From Reticulitermes lucifugus (lineage: Eukaryota > Arthropoda > Insecta > Blattodea > Rhinotermitidae): a stretch of 64,000 nucleotides of DNA. Both the position numbers and the translations under genes were made by a program. Under the pieces are notes generated by a model. That model ran no database searches. It saw only the letters and a program-made list of their open reading frames with translations, and was not told where the DNA came from. How positions within the stretch are numbered: the stretch's first letter is position 1; each line of letters starts with the position of its first letter. Shown piece by piece: positions 1-11,062 of the stretch. The stretch spans positions 17,413 through 81,412 of the forward strand of contig JAKCWW010001095.1 in NCBI GenBank assembly GCA_026260175.1, written 5' to 3'.

Positions 1-920
1 CAGACATCACAAGCGAGGAATACACAAGATTAAACAGGCAGTTGCAACACCCTGTTGGTACATTTATTAACCCTTTGGTTCCAGCATTAAATGTATGTAG
101 TGATGTGTAGAAGAATGGAATTTAAATGCCCCGTGCAAAAGCAGGCTGCATAAGAGCATACATATTTACATGACATTCAGTGCTTTGAGTAACATACTGC
201 GTGCTACATATATACAACATTTGGCACCAAAGGGTTAAGTGATTCTGGATAAAAACAACTCTATTAACATGGGTCCAATGTGGAAAGCTCCTGGAGCCAC
301 GGCAGTTTCAAAGAATGTTACAAACACAAACATAGGGGCCTTTAGCATGGTAAATATCACATCCAATTTTCAAACATGGATGATAACATGAAGTTTGAGA
401 CACTTTCAGGCATCACATTCATATTATTAAGCTGTAAGGCATCTTAATTTATTTCAAATAAGCAATGACAGTTTGGAATATTTTATAATATGAGCTTTAT
501 TCAAATATAAACTGTTTCACCAGACCTTAGTAAGAAAACAGTAAAAATATTGCCCCCCATGCAAGGAAACAGAAAACAATTCATACTGTATATCAAAAAA
601 CAGAAGTATCAGTCATTTGTAAGCGGTATCGTAAATTTAATACAACAAAGACGCAACACAATCATGTCACAACTTTAAGGTTTATTTCCATCCTGAGTGT
701 CTTTTGAGACACTGCCAAAAACAAAGTATTAACACTGTCCAAAGTTGAAGAACTGAGAGAATGTGAATCTTTAATGAAGGCAGGTATGGGCTTCATATGC
801 CATGACAAATACTCTTGTCACATGACTTCCCTGGCTGTGCATAGTTCAAGAAAGAACTCTTGTTAGAGACAGACTATCTCCATGTGTTGGGGTCCTTCAC
901 TGATATTAAAGTGTTTTAGT

Positions 921-1048
921 GACAAAATTTGTGATATCTCTATCAGTAAACTTGATCATTGAAAATGGGATGGCACACAAGTGATGAGATTTGTGATATT
1001 TGTATCAATAAACTTGATCACTGAAAATGGAATGTCATGCAAGTGAAT
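921..1048. repeat. Tandem duplication of a ~64-bp unit
   Basis: Two adjacent copies share the blocks TTTGTGATAT, AAACTTGATCA and TGAAAATGG in the same order. They have diverged by scattered substitutions. I recognise no family. Confidence 0.7.
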
Positions 1049-1215
1049 GCAAAGTTCTCCACCTAGATGCATGTACCAATACTTCCAAGCACAAAGTCAA
1101 TGGAGTGGATGACAATACATAAAAGGTGGTTGCTTGACAATATGGCCGAGTATCTGGAATGACCAGCAGAGTCATATGAAATCTACTTGGATCTGTATAA
1201 AGGATTGTTAGTGTT

Positions 1216-1390
1216 GAAACAATGCAACTTGCAACTCTCACTACAGTGCACACCTATCTTCATTAAAGATACTTAGTGCACCAATTGGAAATAATCTGTC
1301 ACTTCATGTTTCTTGTTATATTGTGATAAGTAATGAAACAATGCAACTTGCAACTCTTGCTACAGTGCACGTCTTCATTAAAGATACCTG
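1216..1390. repeat. Direct repeat pair (~58 bp each)
   Basis: Copies begin at about 1216 and 1334. Both carry GAAACAATGCAACTTGCAAC, then a CTACAGTGCAC block, then TCTTCATTAAAGATAC. The spacer is about 60 bp. The origin is unknown. Confidence 0.75.
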
Positions 1391-1744
1391 TCACAGCAGT
1401 TGGAACTAAGCTGTCACAAATGGCAGCCAACTGTTAACACAGTATCACAGTTCAAAGTGCAAAGACTTCCTTACTTTCTGTCTGCCTTACGTTAAATCAC
1501 TAAGTTACATAGTGTTCTTTTTCTGTTAGGGGTCATTTTACAACACTGTCTGTGGGGATCTCAGTTTAAAATTAATATCTGGGTTTGATCACTTGACTGA
1601 CAGCCAAAACCAGTGCCACTGAAAATATCCCTTAAAAACATCAACTTCGGTTATAAGGGTGGAAATGTAAATAAATCTAAAGAAGAAGCACTCCTGCACA
1701 AAGAAGTAATGGTCATACATGATTTACATGAAAACATTTTTTGT

Positions 1745-2270
1745 GTGAATGCTGATGATGGTTAAAGTCTTTTCAGATGTGATGCTGTGTCAATGGGAAA
1801 TTAGTTACCAATGTTTTAGACAAGCTTGCTTCCTTCATCTTCAGGAAAAGTCAAAAGATTTTATGTGTACAAAATGATGGCTTCATATAGGGAAAGCACA
1901 CACCAGGTGATGGGCACAGCCAAGAGCAGCAGTGGTGGTATGGAGTAGGCCGAGTCATGGGTAAAACACTACAGGAAAGACAGTGAAAATGAATAAGTGG
2001 GAGAGGGGCAAATGACACAGAGAAAGATAATGAACTAAATGCTGTGAGGAAGCGGGACAGACTGGGTTTGTTGGCTATGACAAGGGCCATAAACCTAAAG
2101 ATAATGTATCCCCACACGGACATTCCCTTTGTGCCTTCAGGGAGTGAATAAGAAGTTTCAGGGACCTGTTCATGACAAGGTCACCTGTGTTCACATTGTT
2201 GAAATGGAACTCGATCTTCATCGCCTCTCTGATGATCGAGTCCATGCATAATGCGACCATTTCTCACAGG
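1745..2270 (-). mobile_element. Penelope-like retroelement, 3' fragment
   Basis: The minus-strand frame 2075-2260 contains the peptide IIREAMKIEFHFNNVN followed by an N-R-S-x-K-L-L-I-H segment. This matches my memory of the end of Penelope-like elements, in the GIY-YIG endonuclease region (typically REAIEIELHPNN ... SRSWKPLI). The frame stops at 2075. Further downstream on the same strand, 1800-1845 carries CCTGAAGATGAAGG ... AAAACATTGG, the same kind of 3'-end signature seen in many small repeats of this window. It is a truncated relic with no intact reverse transcriptase. The outer limits are approximate, and the family call rests on recalled motifs rather than an alignment. Confidence 0.55.
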
Positions 2271-2932
2271 CAACTTGCTCTTTCCGACCTACCCTGAAGA
2301 TGGAAGCAGTATGCATCTCCAAAATGTCAACAACTTATTACCAATCAATAGGGCAACATATCCACGATAGGGCAACATATCCAAAGAATATTTGAATCTT
2401 CTGAACATCTTTTCTTCTTCAGCTCTCTTGACAGGCAGCCATGGTGGGACTAACCTGACTCCACCAGCAGTCCCTTATTTTAATTCCACATCAGAAGTTG
2501 GTACGGTAAGATAGAAACAATGCTACTTAGACAATGAATAAATGTCCAATTAATGAAAAAAATCTCCAAATACTAACACAAAAAGATAACGGTTCTTAAG
2601 GGGTTCATGCTGTTACCCTCCAGTCACAAGGACGACAATGAAAGTTCCAAATCCAGACACAAGGCATACAAAGTATGCACATGACAACATAAATATCCTG
2701 ACTTTTATCTTGAACCAAAGTTGTCAGAGTTCTTCCATTCATGGTGGGGTCATTCGATTTGAAATTGTTCGAAGTACTTGCTTCTTTCTTTCCTGTTTTC
2801 TTATTACATTCATTGAACATCAGATCCTTTGTTCATGTCACAGAACTGTAAAAAATAAACAAAAGAAAAAATCCTACATCACAACCAGATAAATTTAGAA
2901 AGAAAGAAAAAAATTCTGTGTCTTGGAGACAC

Positions 2933-3779
2933 TTAAAGACAATGAATCTTGTGATGGGAGTTGAGAAGGGCCTTACACACAAACCCTTTGTTACAGAGCT
3001 GACACCAGTAAGGTCTCTGCCCTGTGTGGTAGCGCTTATGTATCACAAGAGTTGAACGCTGAGTGAAAGATTTCCCACATGTTTCACATGTGTAAGGGCG
3101 TTCACCAGTGTGTGTACGGAGATGAAGCTTCAAGTTGCAACGTTTGCTGAATGCCTTACCACACACATCACAAACATTTGGTTTCTCGCCTGTGTGGATC
3201 CTGCGATGGAATTTCAAATGCTCCTTATTAGTCAACGATTTCCCACATATATCACAAATACAAATATTCGTCCCTGTATGAGATTTTGTGTGTAGTGCCA
3301 GAGAATTTTTGTGAGCAAATATTTTCCCACAAGTTTCACACTGGTTGATTTGTAAGGTAACTTGAGTTTCTGGATGGTTGGCCTTCTTGTGTGAAGATAA
3401 ATGCCTTGTATATGCAAAGGCTTGACCACAAACATCACACGCAAATGGGGTATCAATAGTATGAATTTTCTTATGTTTGTTCACCTGATAAGAACGTTTG
3501 AATGTCTTGTTGCACACATCGCACGCATACGGGCGATCGTCATTGTGCTTAACAGCATGACGTTTCAAGAGCTTATTACTCTTGCACACCCTGCCACATA
3601 CTTCACAGGTGAACCTATTTACAGCAATGCCAGGGCAGTGTAACTGCTTCTCAGGGAGATTTTGTTCATTAACTTCCTGCTCAACAGTGTCTGTCGTTTC
3701 AGTACTACTCAAACTTTCAAACTCCATGTCAGATGTACCTCTATTTTTTGTGTACTCAACAGTGGGTTCCTTTGTAGAC
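2933..3779 (-). CDS. Exon A: 8-finger C2H2 terminal exon
   Basis: Probable nuclear DNA-binding module encoded by a 3'-terminal exon. The minus-strand acceptor TTCTCTTCTTTCTAG lies just upstream of 3779. The first base completes a codon begun in an upstream exon, and 281 residues follow before the stop. A divergent leader rich in Ser, Thr and Glu (residues 1-57) has no recognisable domain. Eight canonical C-x2-C-x12-H-x3-4-H fingers run from residue 58 to 279. The sixth to eighth (F8-F10 of the common layout) are joined by TGEKP/TGERP/TGQRP linkers, typical of sequence-specific DNA binding. Compared with its neighbours it lacks the second finger pair (F3 and F4), so KHKKIHT runs straight into an F5-type finger. 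The ATG codons upstream of the acceptor are read as intronic. It could instead be the last exon of a separate paralogous gene. Confidence 0.88.
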
Positions 3780-5463
3780 CTAGAAAGAAGAGAAATCGAA
3801 TCAATCCCTCTAGGCACTGGTAGTCCAGTACGTCACTGAATAACGATCATTATCATGTGTAAATGAAGTAAGATTTGCAATACCCAATTACCTAAGTATA
3901 TGGTGAGTAACAATAAAGATTTAAAGCACCCTTTCATACTAAATCATTTCAAAATACTGTCTCCTGGAAATAATAATGATTCTAGATGACACCTCTTATA
4001 TAAAATATCCTCATAACATTTGTAATAAATATCAAAGGGCATCCTCAGATTGTCTTCCCAGGACTTTACTTATTCAGTCTAAGTAATGAAAATTCAACAT
4101 CATTCTTAAAAAACAATCAACTTATCTGCGTCACAAGCACACTTCTTTGGATGTGACTGCTAACACCACAAATGTTGGTTTTAAAGAACGCTCTTAGAAG
4201 ATTCGAACAAACACCCCAACTCCTCAGTTATGACACAAAACTGAAAGGTTGGCCCTTCTTAACTCCCATGACCTACAAGATGGCCTGAAGTGTTACAACA
4301 CACACATAAACAATACAAAGCACAAGGTCAAGGAGTTACATTAAAAGCAACCTGATACATGGTAACTTCACAAGCCTTGCAGGAAAACTATGTGGAGAAT
4401 GAACTACAAAACCTGAACACTCAACAAAAGTGACTTCCCACCTTGCCTTGGGTGAACAGGGAATCCAGCTGTGGAATAAGATTTTGGCACTGGGCCAAAC
4501 CATCTTCTGGCTGTGACATTAACCAGCCACACTGCTTGTATGGAGATGTTAGACAGGAATCCAACTGGTAATAAAAGTAAAGCTCTTGAACCAATTTGCT
4601 GTCATCTACACTGATCACAGAGGCAGAAACATCCTCTGAATTGGGGTACACTTAGTCCAGATTACATGACATCACATACCAAAGGACAGCATCTCCACCT
4701 GTAGTCAATGCTTCACTGAGAGAAAATCAGTCATCTCAGTGTCACAGTCACAACTAATAGCTAATAGCTGGCCACGAATTACTGGAAAAATGTTTAATAC
4801 AAATTTGCAATCCCCCCAAAAAGACCCTCATCCAAAGATAACATGCAGAAAGCATTAAAAATAAAGTATTCGTGTAATCTCAAAACCCATGTATCAGCAT
4901 GACAAAACCAATTCTTTATGATCAGACATACTGTATTATGGCATGTGCCGCCTATCCCAAAACCTGCCTGGAATCTACATGAAACAGTTCACTAGGTTTG
5001 CTGACAGGGAATGGGTATCATGAAAACTGTAATGGAAATTCATCAAATAAGGTAAATGTTTCCTTCACTGAAAGAAAGATACTGATATTACATCTCCAAT
5101 GCCCAAACATGTATTTAATATCATTTAAAATCTGTGACAATGTTATAAAACCGCTGAACTGCATGATCTGTAAGATACCAGAATATCCAAGAATACATCC
5201 AACATTACAACTTCAAACCATGAACTTGAAGACAGTATCATCTATTTACTTCACACTTTCCAGATATCAGGTACATATAGCAAATGATGGACTGGACTGT
5301 GACACAGCTCACTATTGCTACGCACTGGCAAAATGAGAAAATACAAGCACAGCCTCTCACGGAGTGTGGGTAGAAGAGGCAGTATACAACAATATAAAAA
5401 AATATGTCCTTCATTACACTTTCAAGCCGTGAAACTTAAAAAATGCTGTTTTACTGCAAACTT

Positions 5464-5501
<38 letters not shown>

Positions 5502-5730
5502 TGATGCAACTTAATAATGATATACACTAAGAACATCAGCATGTTCTCTACAAGACCAAGTTATGAAATTTGTTAAGAAAACAGTAAAAAAAAAGTACAG
5601 GGAAAAAAATGCAAGACATACAATTATACCAGAAGAATACAATGTTTCAGTAAGTTCCACGATACATCTTTATGTCTCTGATAAAATTAAATAAAACCCA
5701 TTCCCAGTTCCTTAAACCATAGAAAATGTG
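3780..5730. other. Gap between exons A and B
   Basis: This is presumed intron, or intergenic sequence if the exons are separate genes. It contains an (AT)n microsatellite at 5469-5499 and otherwise AT-rich unique sequence. The minus-strand frame 4421-4651 has no recognisable domain and is not called as a gene. I see no convincing AATAAA on the minus strand close to exon B; the nearest ATTAAA is near 5113. Confidence 0.5.
5469..5499. repeat. (AT)n microsatellite
   Basis: An uninterrupted run of about 15 AT dinucleotides. Confidence 0.95.
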
Positions 5731-6862
5731 TTATATACAATGACTCTTCTGGTGAGCATTTAGGAGAGCCTTGCACACAAAGCCCTTATTACACAAGTGA
5801 CATTCATATGGTCTGTGTCCCGTGTGGTAACGATTATGTATTACAAGGGTTGAGCGCTGTGTGAATGATTTACCACATGTTTCACACGTGTATGGACGTT
5901 CACCTGTGTGCGTCCGCTGATGCAGTTTCAAGTTGCAACGTTTACTGAATGCCTTGCCACACACATCACACACATTCGGCTTCTCACCCGTGTGGATACG
6001 ACGATGGAACTTGAGGTGTTCCTTATTTGTCAGTGCTTTACCACAGACGTCACACAAACACACATTCTCGCCTGTGTGAGACTTTACATGCAGAGACAAT
6101 GACTTCTTATGTGCAAACACCTTGCCACATGTCTCACACTGGTTTATCTTGACAGGATGATGAGCATCTGGATGGTTGGCTTTCTTGTGGGCAACCAAGT
6201 ATCGTGTGTACGGAAATGCTTTGCCACACATGTCACACTGAAAAGGTCTCTCACCTGTATGGAAATTTCTATGCTCCTGTAACCATGTATTAACGAAGAA
6301 CCCCTTGCCACATATGTCACATCTATACTTGTATTCTTCAAAATGTCTTTTCCGATGAGTAGCTAAAGCAGATCTATAAATAGTTGCATAGCCACATATA
6401 TCACATGAATGTTTACTCTCCCCTGTATGTTTCTTTTTATGTATGGTGATGTCATACGGGCGCTTAAAAGTCTTGTGGCAAATATCACAGGAGTATGGGC
6501 GATCGATGCTGTGAACAACAAGATGACGCTTCAGAACTTTCTTAGTAACAAATACTTTACTGCAAATATTACACCTGTATTCATCCGGATCTTTAAACTG
6601 TTCATGATCTTTAGAATGCAAGTCTAGCTCACTCTGACTAGTCAGGGGAATACAGCAGATACTGCAAATAAAAGGTTTGCTGCCATCCTGGTCCACATTC
6701 ACATGATGGCATGCGTAAACTGCTTCTGCGGATTTCTTTTTCTTTAATGTTTTCCTGGATGATTTCTTTGAAATTTTAGCTTTCACAATGCCAGTTTTCT
6801 TGCGGCGAGTAGTGTTGCCGTCTGATATCCTAAGAGTGATAATATATCTTTCACTCGAAAAC
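5731..6862 (-). CDS. Exon B: 11-finger C2H2 terminal exon
   Basis: Probable DNA-binding 3'-terminal exon of 376 residues. It follows the same acceptor, TTCTCTTCTTTCTAG, in the same phase as exon A. The leader carries a D-G-N-T motif and a strongly basic patch at residues 19-43 (RRKKTG ... KKSSRKTLKKKK), a likely nuclear localisation signal. Eleven C2H2 fingers run from residue 66 to the end: a divergent F0 (CSICCIPL), F1-F5, a spacer rich in His and Asp, then F6-F10. F3 is the atypical CDICGYAT type. From F6 onward it is almost identical to exon A and very similar to exon C. This suggests recent duplication or gene conversion. It has the complete finger set that exon A lacks. Confidence 0.92.
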
Positions 6863-8429
6863 CTAGAAAGAAGAGAAGGGTTCTCTCTTAAACCATGGAA
6901 TGATTCCTGTGAGATGATTAACATACTAACTGCAAAACTTTACAATGCCACATAAATCTTAACACATTAAATTAAACTCAATAGTAAAATACTTTCCATA
7001 CTTGCATAGTACATTCAGTACGACAATGAGAATCACAACACAAGAACATATAGTCAGAAGCTCGTAATCAACTAACAATTTATAGAAATATGTGTTAAAT
7101 GATAAAACAGCAAAGAAATTTTGCCCAAATTTTGAAATCTGTAGCATTTTAAGACTTTGGAGCCAGGAGTTCGCTATCGCAATTTGTTATGCAAAGTGTG
7201 TGATTAAAGTAACTAAATACAGCATGCAGCCTCTTGCACAAAGAAAAAAATGCTCAATGTAGACAACAAATTAACTTCATATTAACCATTACACATGACA
7301 TCGCCAATCACTCAGCTTGTTAAAATGCAGCCTTCACGTGTACTGTGAAATGTTCATTACAACAGTATTTCAACATTCATACTTTAACCTTACTGTAACG
7401 TAACAGACTTACAGAATCATACATACATGTCAAATAAGCATGCAGCTTCTCCAGTTGTAAATTGTAATTCCCAAGTGCTGTAGTTCATTAATCAAATTTA
7501 TTTTACATTTCATCACAAACAAGAAATTGTGGGAGACAAAAAAAAACCCCTCATGTGTGATGGGTAAAGTGTATAACAAAATAACGTACATTTGTTTTAC
7601 AGATCACATCACTCAATGATGTACCATTAAGTTTTGTTTTCGAGCTCTACAAACACTGTGTGTCACAAATACCATCCAAGCAAAACTATGGCCCAATTTA
7701 AAATTTAATTCTGAAATGAATACAGCTATGGATATGAACCAAAGCACATTATGATGGTACAAACTTCAAGTTTTCACAGTGTGCAGTTCAGTTACTAACA
7801 TCTCCCCACAGAAGACACTGGTAGTCACAGCATAAAAATGGCAGACTCCATGGGCAGTGAGAATGTAGCACCCAACAGCAATACTGAGAACAACTTCCCA
7901 TGTGTAAACTAACCATACACAGTTAATGAAATGAGTGTGGGGCATATCATCAACCTGTTCTGGCCATCCCTCTGTTTCCAAGGCAATTTTCACCAGCATG
8001 CAAGAAGCTTCTGAGATGAGTGTAAGAAGTGTGCAAACAAGCAGCTGAGGTTCACTAAAAACCGAGGTGGCATATAAATGACTGTCAATAAAGTCACACA
8101 AACTCCAAGTGATGCAGGCAGTGTTTACTCAACACAAAATTATACACTATGGCACCTGCAGCAACATGTACAAGCACATGCAGTTCCAAACCGTTTTCTG
8201 ATAAGGACTGTTTCAGTGATAAGGCCACATTCAACATCAGTGGCAAGGTGGACAAGCACACCTGTGTCTGGGGAACACACAACCCAACCCTCATTAGGTG
8301 GCACAAAAATAGCAGGGAGAAGAATGTATGTTTTATACAATAAGCCAAATTAAAATTTATGGGCTGTTTTCCTTTTGTGATAAGCCTGTTATCAGAATTT
8401 CTTACATGGGACACAATGTGCCTTGACTA

Positions 8430-8790
8430 TAGGCCACATCTTCCAGCAAGATGGAATGCCACCCAATTTTCATGTAGGTGAGGACAGTTTTCAAGGTGTA
8501 TTTCCCTGAAGACCAAGATCAGTCAAGCAGATCCAACAGCATTACCCTCCCCACAATCAACAGCAGCAGATTCTTTTTTATAACAAAGCTATGGCATATC
8601 TACCCCCTCTAATGAATGATACCCAGACAAGACTGTTGCAGCCTTTGCAAACATACATGCTGGTATGCTCAACCATGTGTGGGATAATCTTGGACACAGA
8701 ACATTTGTCACATGTGCAATAGCCACAAACAGCATTGCAAAGACACAACAGAATTTAAAGTGTAAAAGAACTTGGAAGTTTGCTCAAATA
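8430..8790 (+). pseudogene. Decayed mariner-like transposase
   Basis: Fragments of a mariner/Tc1-type DDE transposase can be read across several frames. HIFQQDGMPPNFH (about 8448-8490) matches the family signature FQQDGAPPH. A degenerate FFF segment near 8570 corresponds to the DFFLWG region. VAAFANIHAGMLNHVWDNL (about 8635-8700) matches the C-terminal region that usually reads like ITPEMLRRVW. Stops and frameshifts separate the parts, so no functional enzyme is encoded. No terminal inverted repeats were identified. Confidence 0.6.
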
Positions 8791-8807
8791 TGATGTGCTA
8801 CATGAAA

Positions 8808-8876
8808 CCACAGCTTTATTCATTTACGAGTTTCAACTCCTTTCTAATCAGAAACTCATCATGACTACCCTGTAGG
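8808..8876 (-). repeat. Penelope-type 3'-end motif
   Basis: On the minus strand an ATGATGA box is followed by a short stem-like segment and GAAACTCG. This is the CTGATGA ... GAAAC spacing seen around Penelope 3' ends. It is a short fragment, and the assignment is tentative. Confidence 0.3.
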
Positions 8877-9094
8877 TTATGAATGAACTTTCATGGGAGT
8901 TCTTTTATGCAAGAAGGAAATGTCTGTAATGGAACCTCTAGGATGAGTTCCAAACTGCACAAACACAACTCTTCTACCACAACCTAATGAGATCAGTTTG
9001 GTTGGTTAACATACACTCTAATGCATTAATTATAACTGTCAATGCACTAAAGGTAACTGACAATGTACTAAAGAAACTAATTCTCAAACCTCCA

Positions 9095-9200
9095 GAACCC
9101 TGAAGATAAAGGAGCAAATGGACCTTTGAAACATCGGGAACTAATTACCCAGCGATGCAGTGTCAATTCCCAGAAGAACAGAATCCTCAAATTAAGCCAG
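9095..9200 (+). repeat. Penelope-type 3'-end fragment
   Basis: The sequence CCCTGAAGATAAAGG ... CCTTTGAAACATCGGG is followed by a GATGCAGTGTC block and CCAGAAGAACAGAATCCTCA. The same order (CTGAAGAT, GAAACAT, GATGC-GTGTCA, CCAGAAGA) recurs at other places in the window, including the Penelope-like relic at 1745-2270. Confidence 0.45.
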
Positions 9201-10490
9201 TCTTTACAAACTATACTAAATTTTGGACACCATTTCTAAATTAGATATACTGGAGTCACTGTATGATGTGGTTTAGTTATTAACATTTTGGCATTTTGTC
9301 CACCATAGATCTCGTCGTACGCTATCAAAACTATGTTGCAAGAGCTTCAGTTATGGCAACAGAGTATATAACATGAAGTTAAGGTATTCAATGAGGCATG
9401 TAGAACAGGATTTATACTGCACATCATCACTTACATCCTGCACCTCCTCTACATAACCATATGGAAACACAGTTAAATGCCTGTGGGGTCCGTAAGTCAT
9501 ATAAAGGTTCAAAAACCAAATACGGTGTACACTGATAGAAAAACTAAGTTTTCATACGTATGGATGACACGAGAAAAGTGCAAATGAAATGAATGTATGC
9601 ACAGCATAATAATACATTCCAATGTCCTACATCAATTTCCTCTATTTCCTTAAATAACATAGACTAGTATATTACAATAAGATTTCATTATACATTTTCA
9701 TTTCTAACAATTCAAGTGGAGGCAGATATCACTTTCAGGCACAGCCATGTTTCAAGAGAAAGTTCTCAATGATGACTGCATGTTTCTGAACATTCAAGTA
9801 TACAATTTGAAAACACACACATCTGTATAGATCAGGCCAATCTCACAGACCAGAGCAACTGACAGGCTCAAAGTTGCCTGTGATAACAGAAATCAGAGAT
9901 AATCAAGACAATGTCTAAAATTAAACAGAAGCATAAGACACCATTCTGATGCATGATGTACTTGTCACATTCATGAAACTTAGCATACATTCAACACACT
10001 TCACACTGGTAATGACAGAAATGCACATTTCTGGTTAACACATTAAATGCTGCTCTGCACATGCGCATGTGCATACACGCACAATTCATACATTTCATTT
10101 AATTAGTGTTGAATAACTGTCATGTTTATAAACACATACAAGTTAAACACTGGCCTTTTTCAAAACAATGAACTCACTGACTTTGACTTCTGAATTTCTT
10201 GTACTGAATGGTGCAACTTGGACTGAATGCTTATGTACAGAAAGCAAAAAATCACACTTGTATCAACCTCTGTGTGTTTCTGTAACACCAAATCAATCTG
10301 TTAAATTTGGTTTACATACACACACACAAAAACACTAACAGCCACCAAAAAAATATAACTAGCTCCAGATTTTCATGTGTACAACGCTGGAGGAAAAATC
10401 CTTCCTCTCTGTTTTTGGTGTGCCCCCCATCTTCTGATTATAACGCAACTATCTTCCATGTATTTCCATTTACATACGTCACACTGGCAG

Positions 10491-10496
10491 TTTATT
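10491..10496 (-). promoter_or_regulatory. Candidate poly(A) signal for exon C
   Basis: There is a minus-strand AATAAA about 570 bp downstream of the exon C stop codon. It is the nearest perfect hexamer. No transcript evidence is available. Confidence 0.25.
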
Positions 10497-10563
10497 TGTG
10501 AGAATAGCCACATATAGTTTAACCTAATATACAGCAGTCACATACATGTCTGTAGGAAAGCTT

Positions 10564-10763
10564 TCCTACTCGGACTCTTGACCCGTGAGGATGGGACCGA
10601 TACGTTGTCCCGAAACGTCGGTAAACTCCTACTCGGACTCTTGACCCGTGAGGATGGGACCGATACGTTGTCCCGAAACGTCGGTAAACAATTACCACAC
10701 GACGCCGTGTAATAACTCAAGACCACAGATTTCATCAACATCGCGGTGGAAGCCTGAAATCAA
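10564..10763. repeat. Perfect 63-bp tandem dimer plus tail
   Basis: Two copies of a 63-bp unit (10564-10626 and 10627-10689) read as identical. Each contains CCCGTGAGGATGGGAC, a short loop, then GTCCCGAAACGTCGG, so GGGAC/GTCCC can form a stem just before GAAAC. A tail follows (ACACGACGCCGTGT, then GCCTGAAATC near 10751). The layout resembles other Penelope-type or hammerhead-like 3' ends in this window, but the core GTGAGGA departs from the hammerhead CTGATGA. Confidence 0.85.
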
Positions 10764-10892
10764 GGTATATACAATTTTCCTGCCCAATATATGATCTTCA
10801 AAGAAGTACAGTAAGAAACATGGCAGTGTTGACATGTTTGCTCTTCTCGGTTGTTCTGCAGTGTGGGTTGGCATGTCAGTCATGTTTCGAGA

Positions 10893-11010
10893 CCGCACAG
10901 GTCGCATCTTGACCTTCATGGAAACGATACACTGTCCCAAAATGTGCGTAACATATCAATATACACTGTGCAAAGATCTCAACTACATCACAACAAATGC
11001 CTGAAATCTT
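10893..11010. repeat. Diverged monomer of the 10564 repeat
   Basis: The blocks GGAAACGATACACTGTCCC, AAAATGTGCGTAAC and GCCTGAAATC occur in the same order and spacing as in the 10564-10763 repeat. It is a single older copy of the same family, overlapping the start of the region downstream of exon C. Confidence 0.55.
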
Positions 11011-11062
11011 GTGTGGTGGTATTGGTGTACAGATGGAATAATCAGAAGGAACATACCAACTA

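Larger units (their letters stand above)
1..2932. other. Non-coding flank downstream of exon A
   Basis: No gene is recognised here. The stretch holds two short direct repeats (921-1048 and 1216-1390), a Penelope-like relic (1745-2270), a doubled 17-bp motif near 2350-2383 and AT-rich unique sequence. A minus-strand ATTAAA hexamer at 2479-2484 is a possible but weak poly(A) signal for exon A, about 450 bp past its stop. Confidence 0.6.
6863..11062. other. Gap between exons B and C
   Basis: This is presumed intronic sequence of 4.2 kb. It holds a decayed mariner-like relic (8430-8790), a Penelope-type 3' end on the minus strand (about 8808-8876), another on the plus strand (9095-9200), CA-rich sequence near 10315-10330 and a dimeric repeat (10564-10763) with a diverged copy (10893-11010). 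Small frames such as 7766-8101 have no recognisable domain. Confidence 0.55.

Noticed and set aside
3780-3817. ATG start upstream of exon A as a real translation start
   Set aside because: The codons before the acceptor read LLSR in most copies only because the pyrimidine tract encodes them. The preceding residues are unrelated between copies, so they are intronic.
4421-4651. Minus-strand 76-residue frame as a gene
   Set aside because: No recognisable domain, splice site or conserved motif; within chance length for this sequence.
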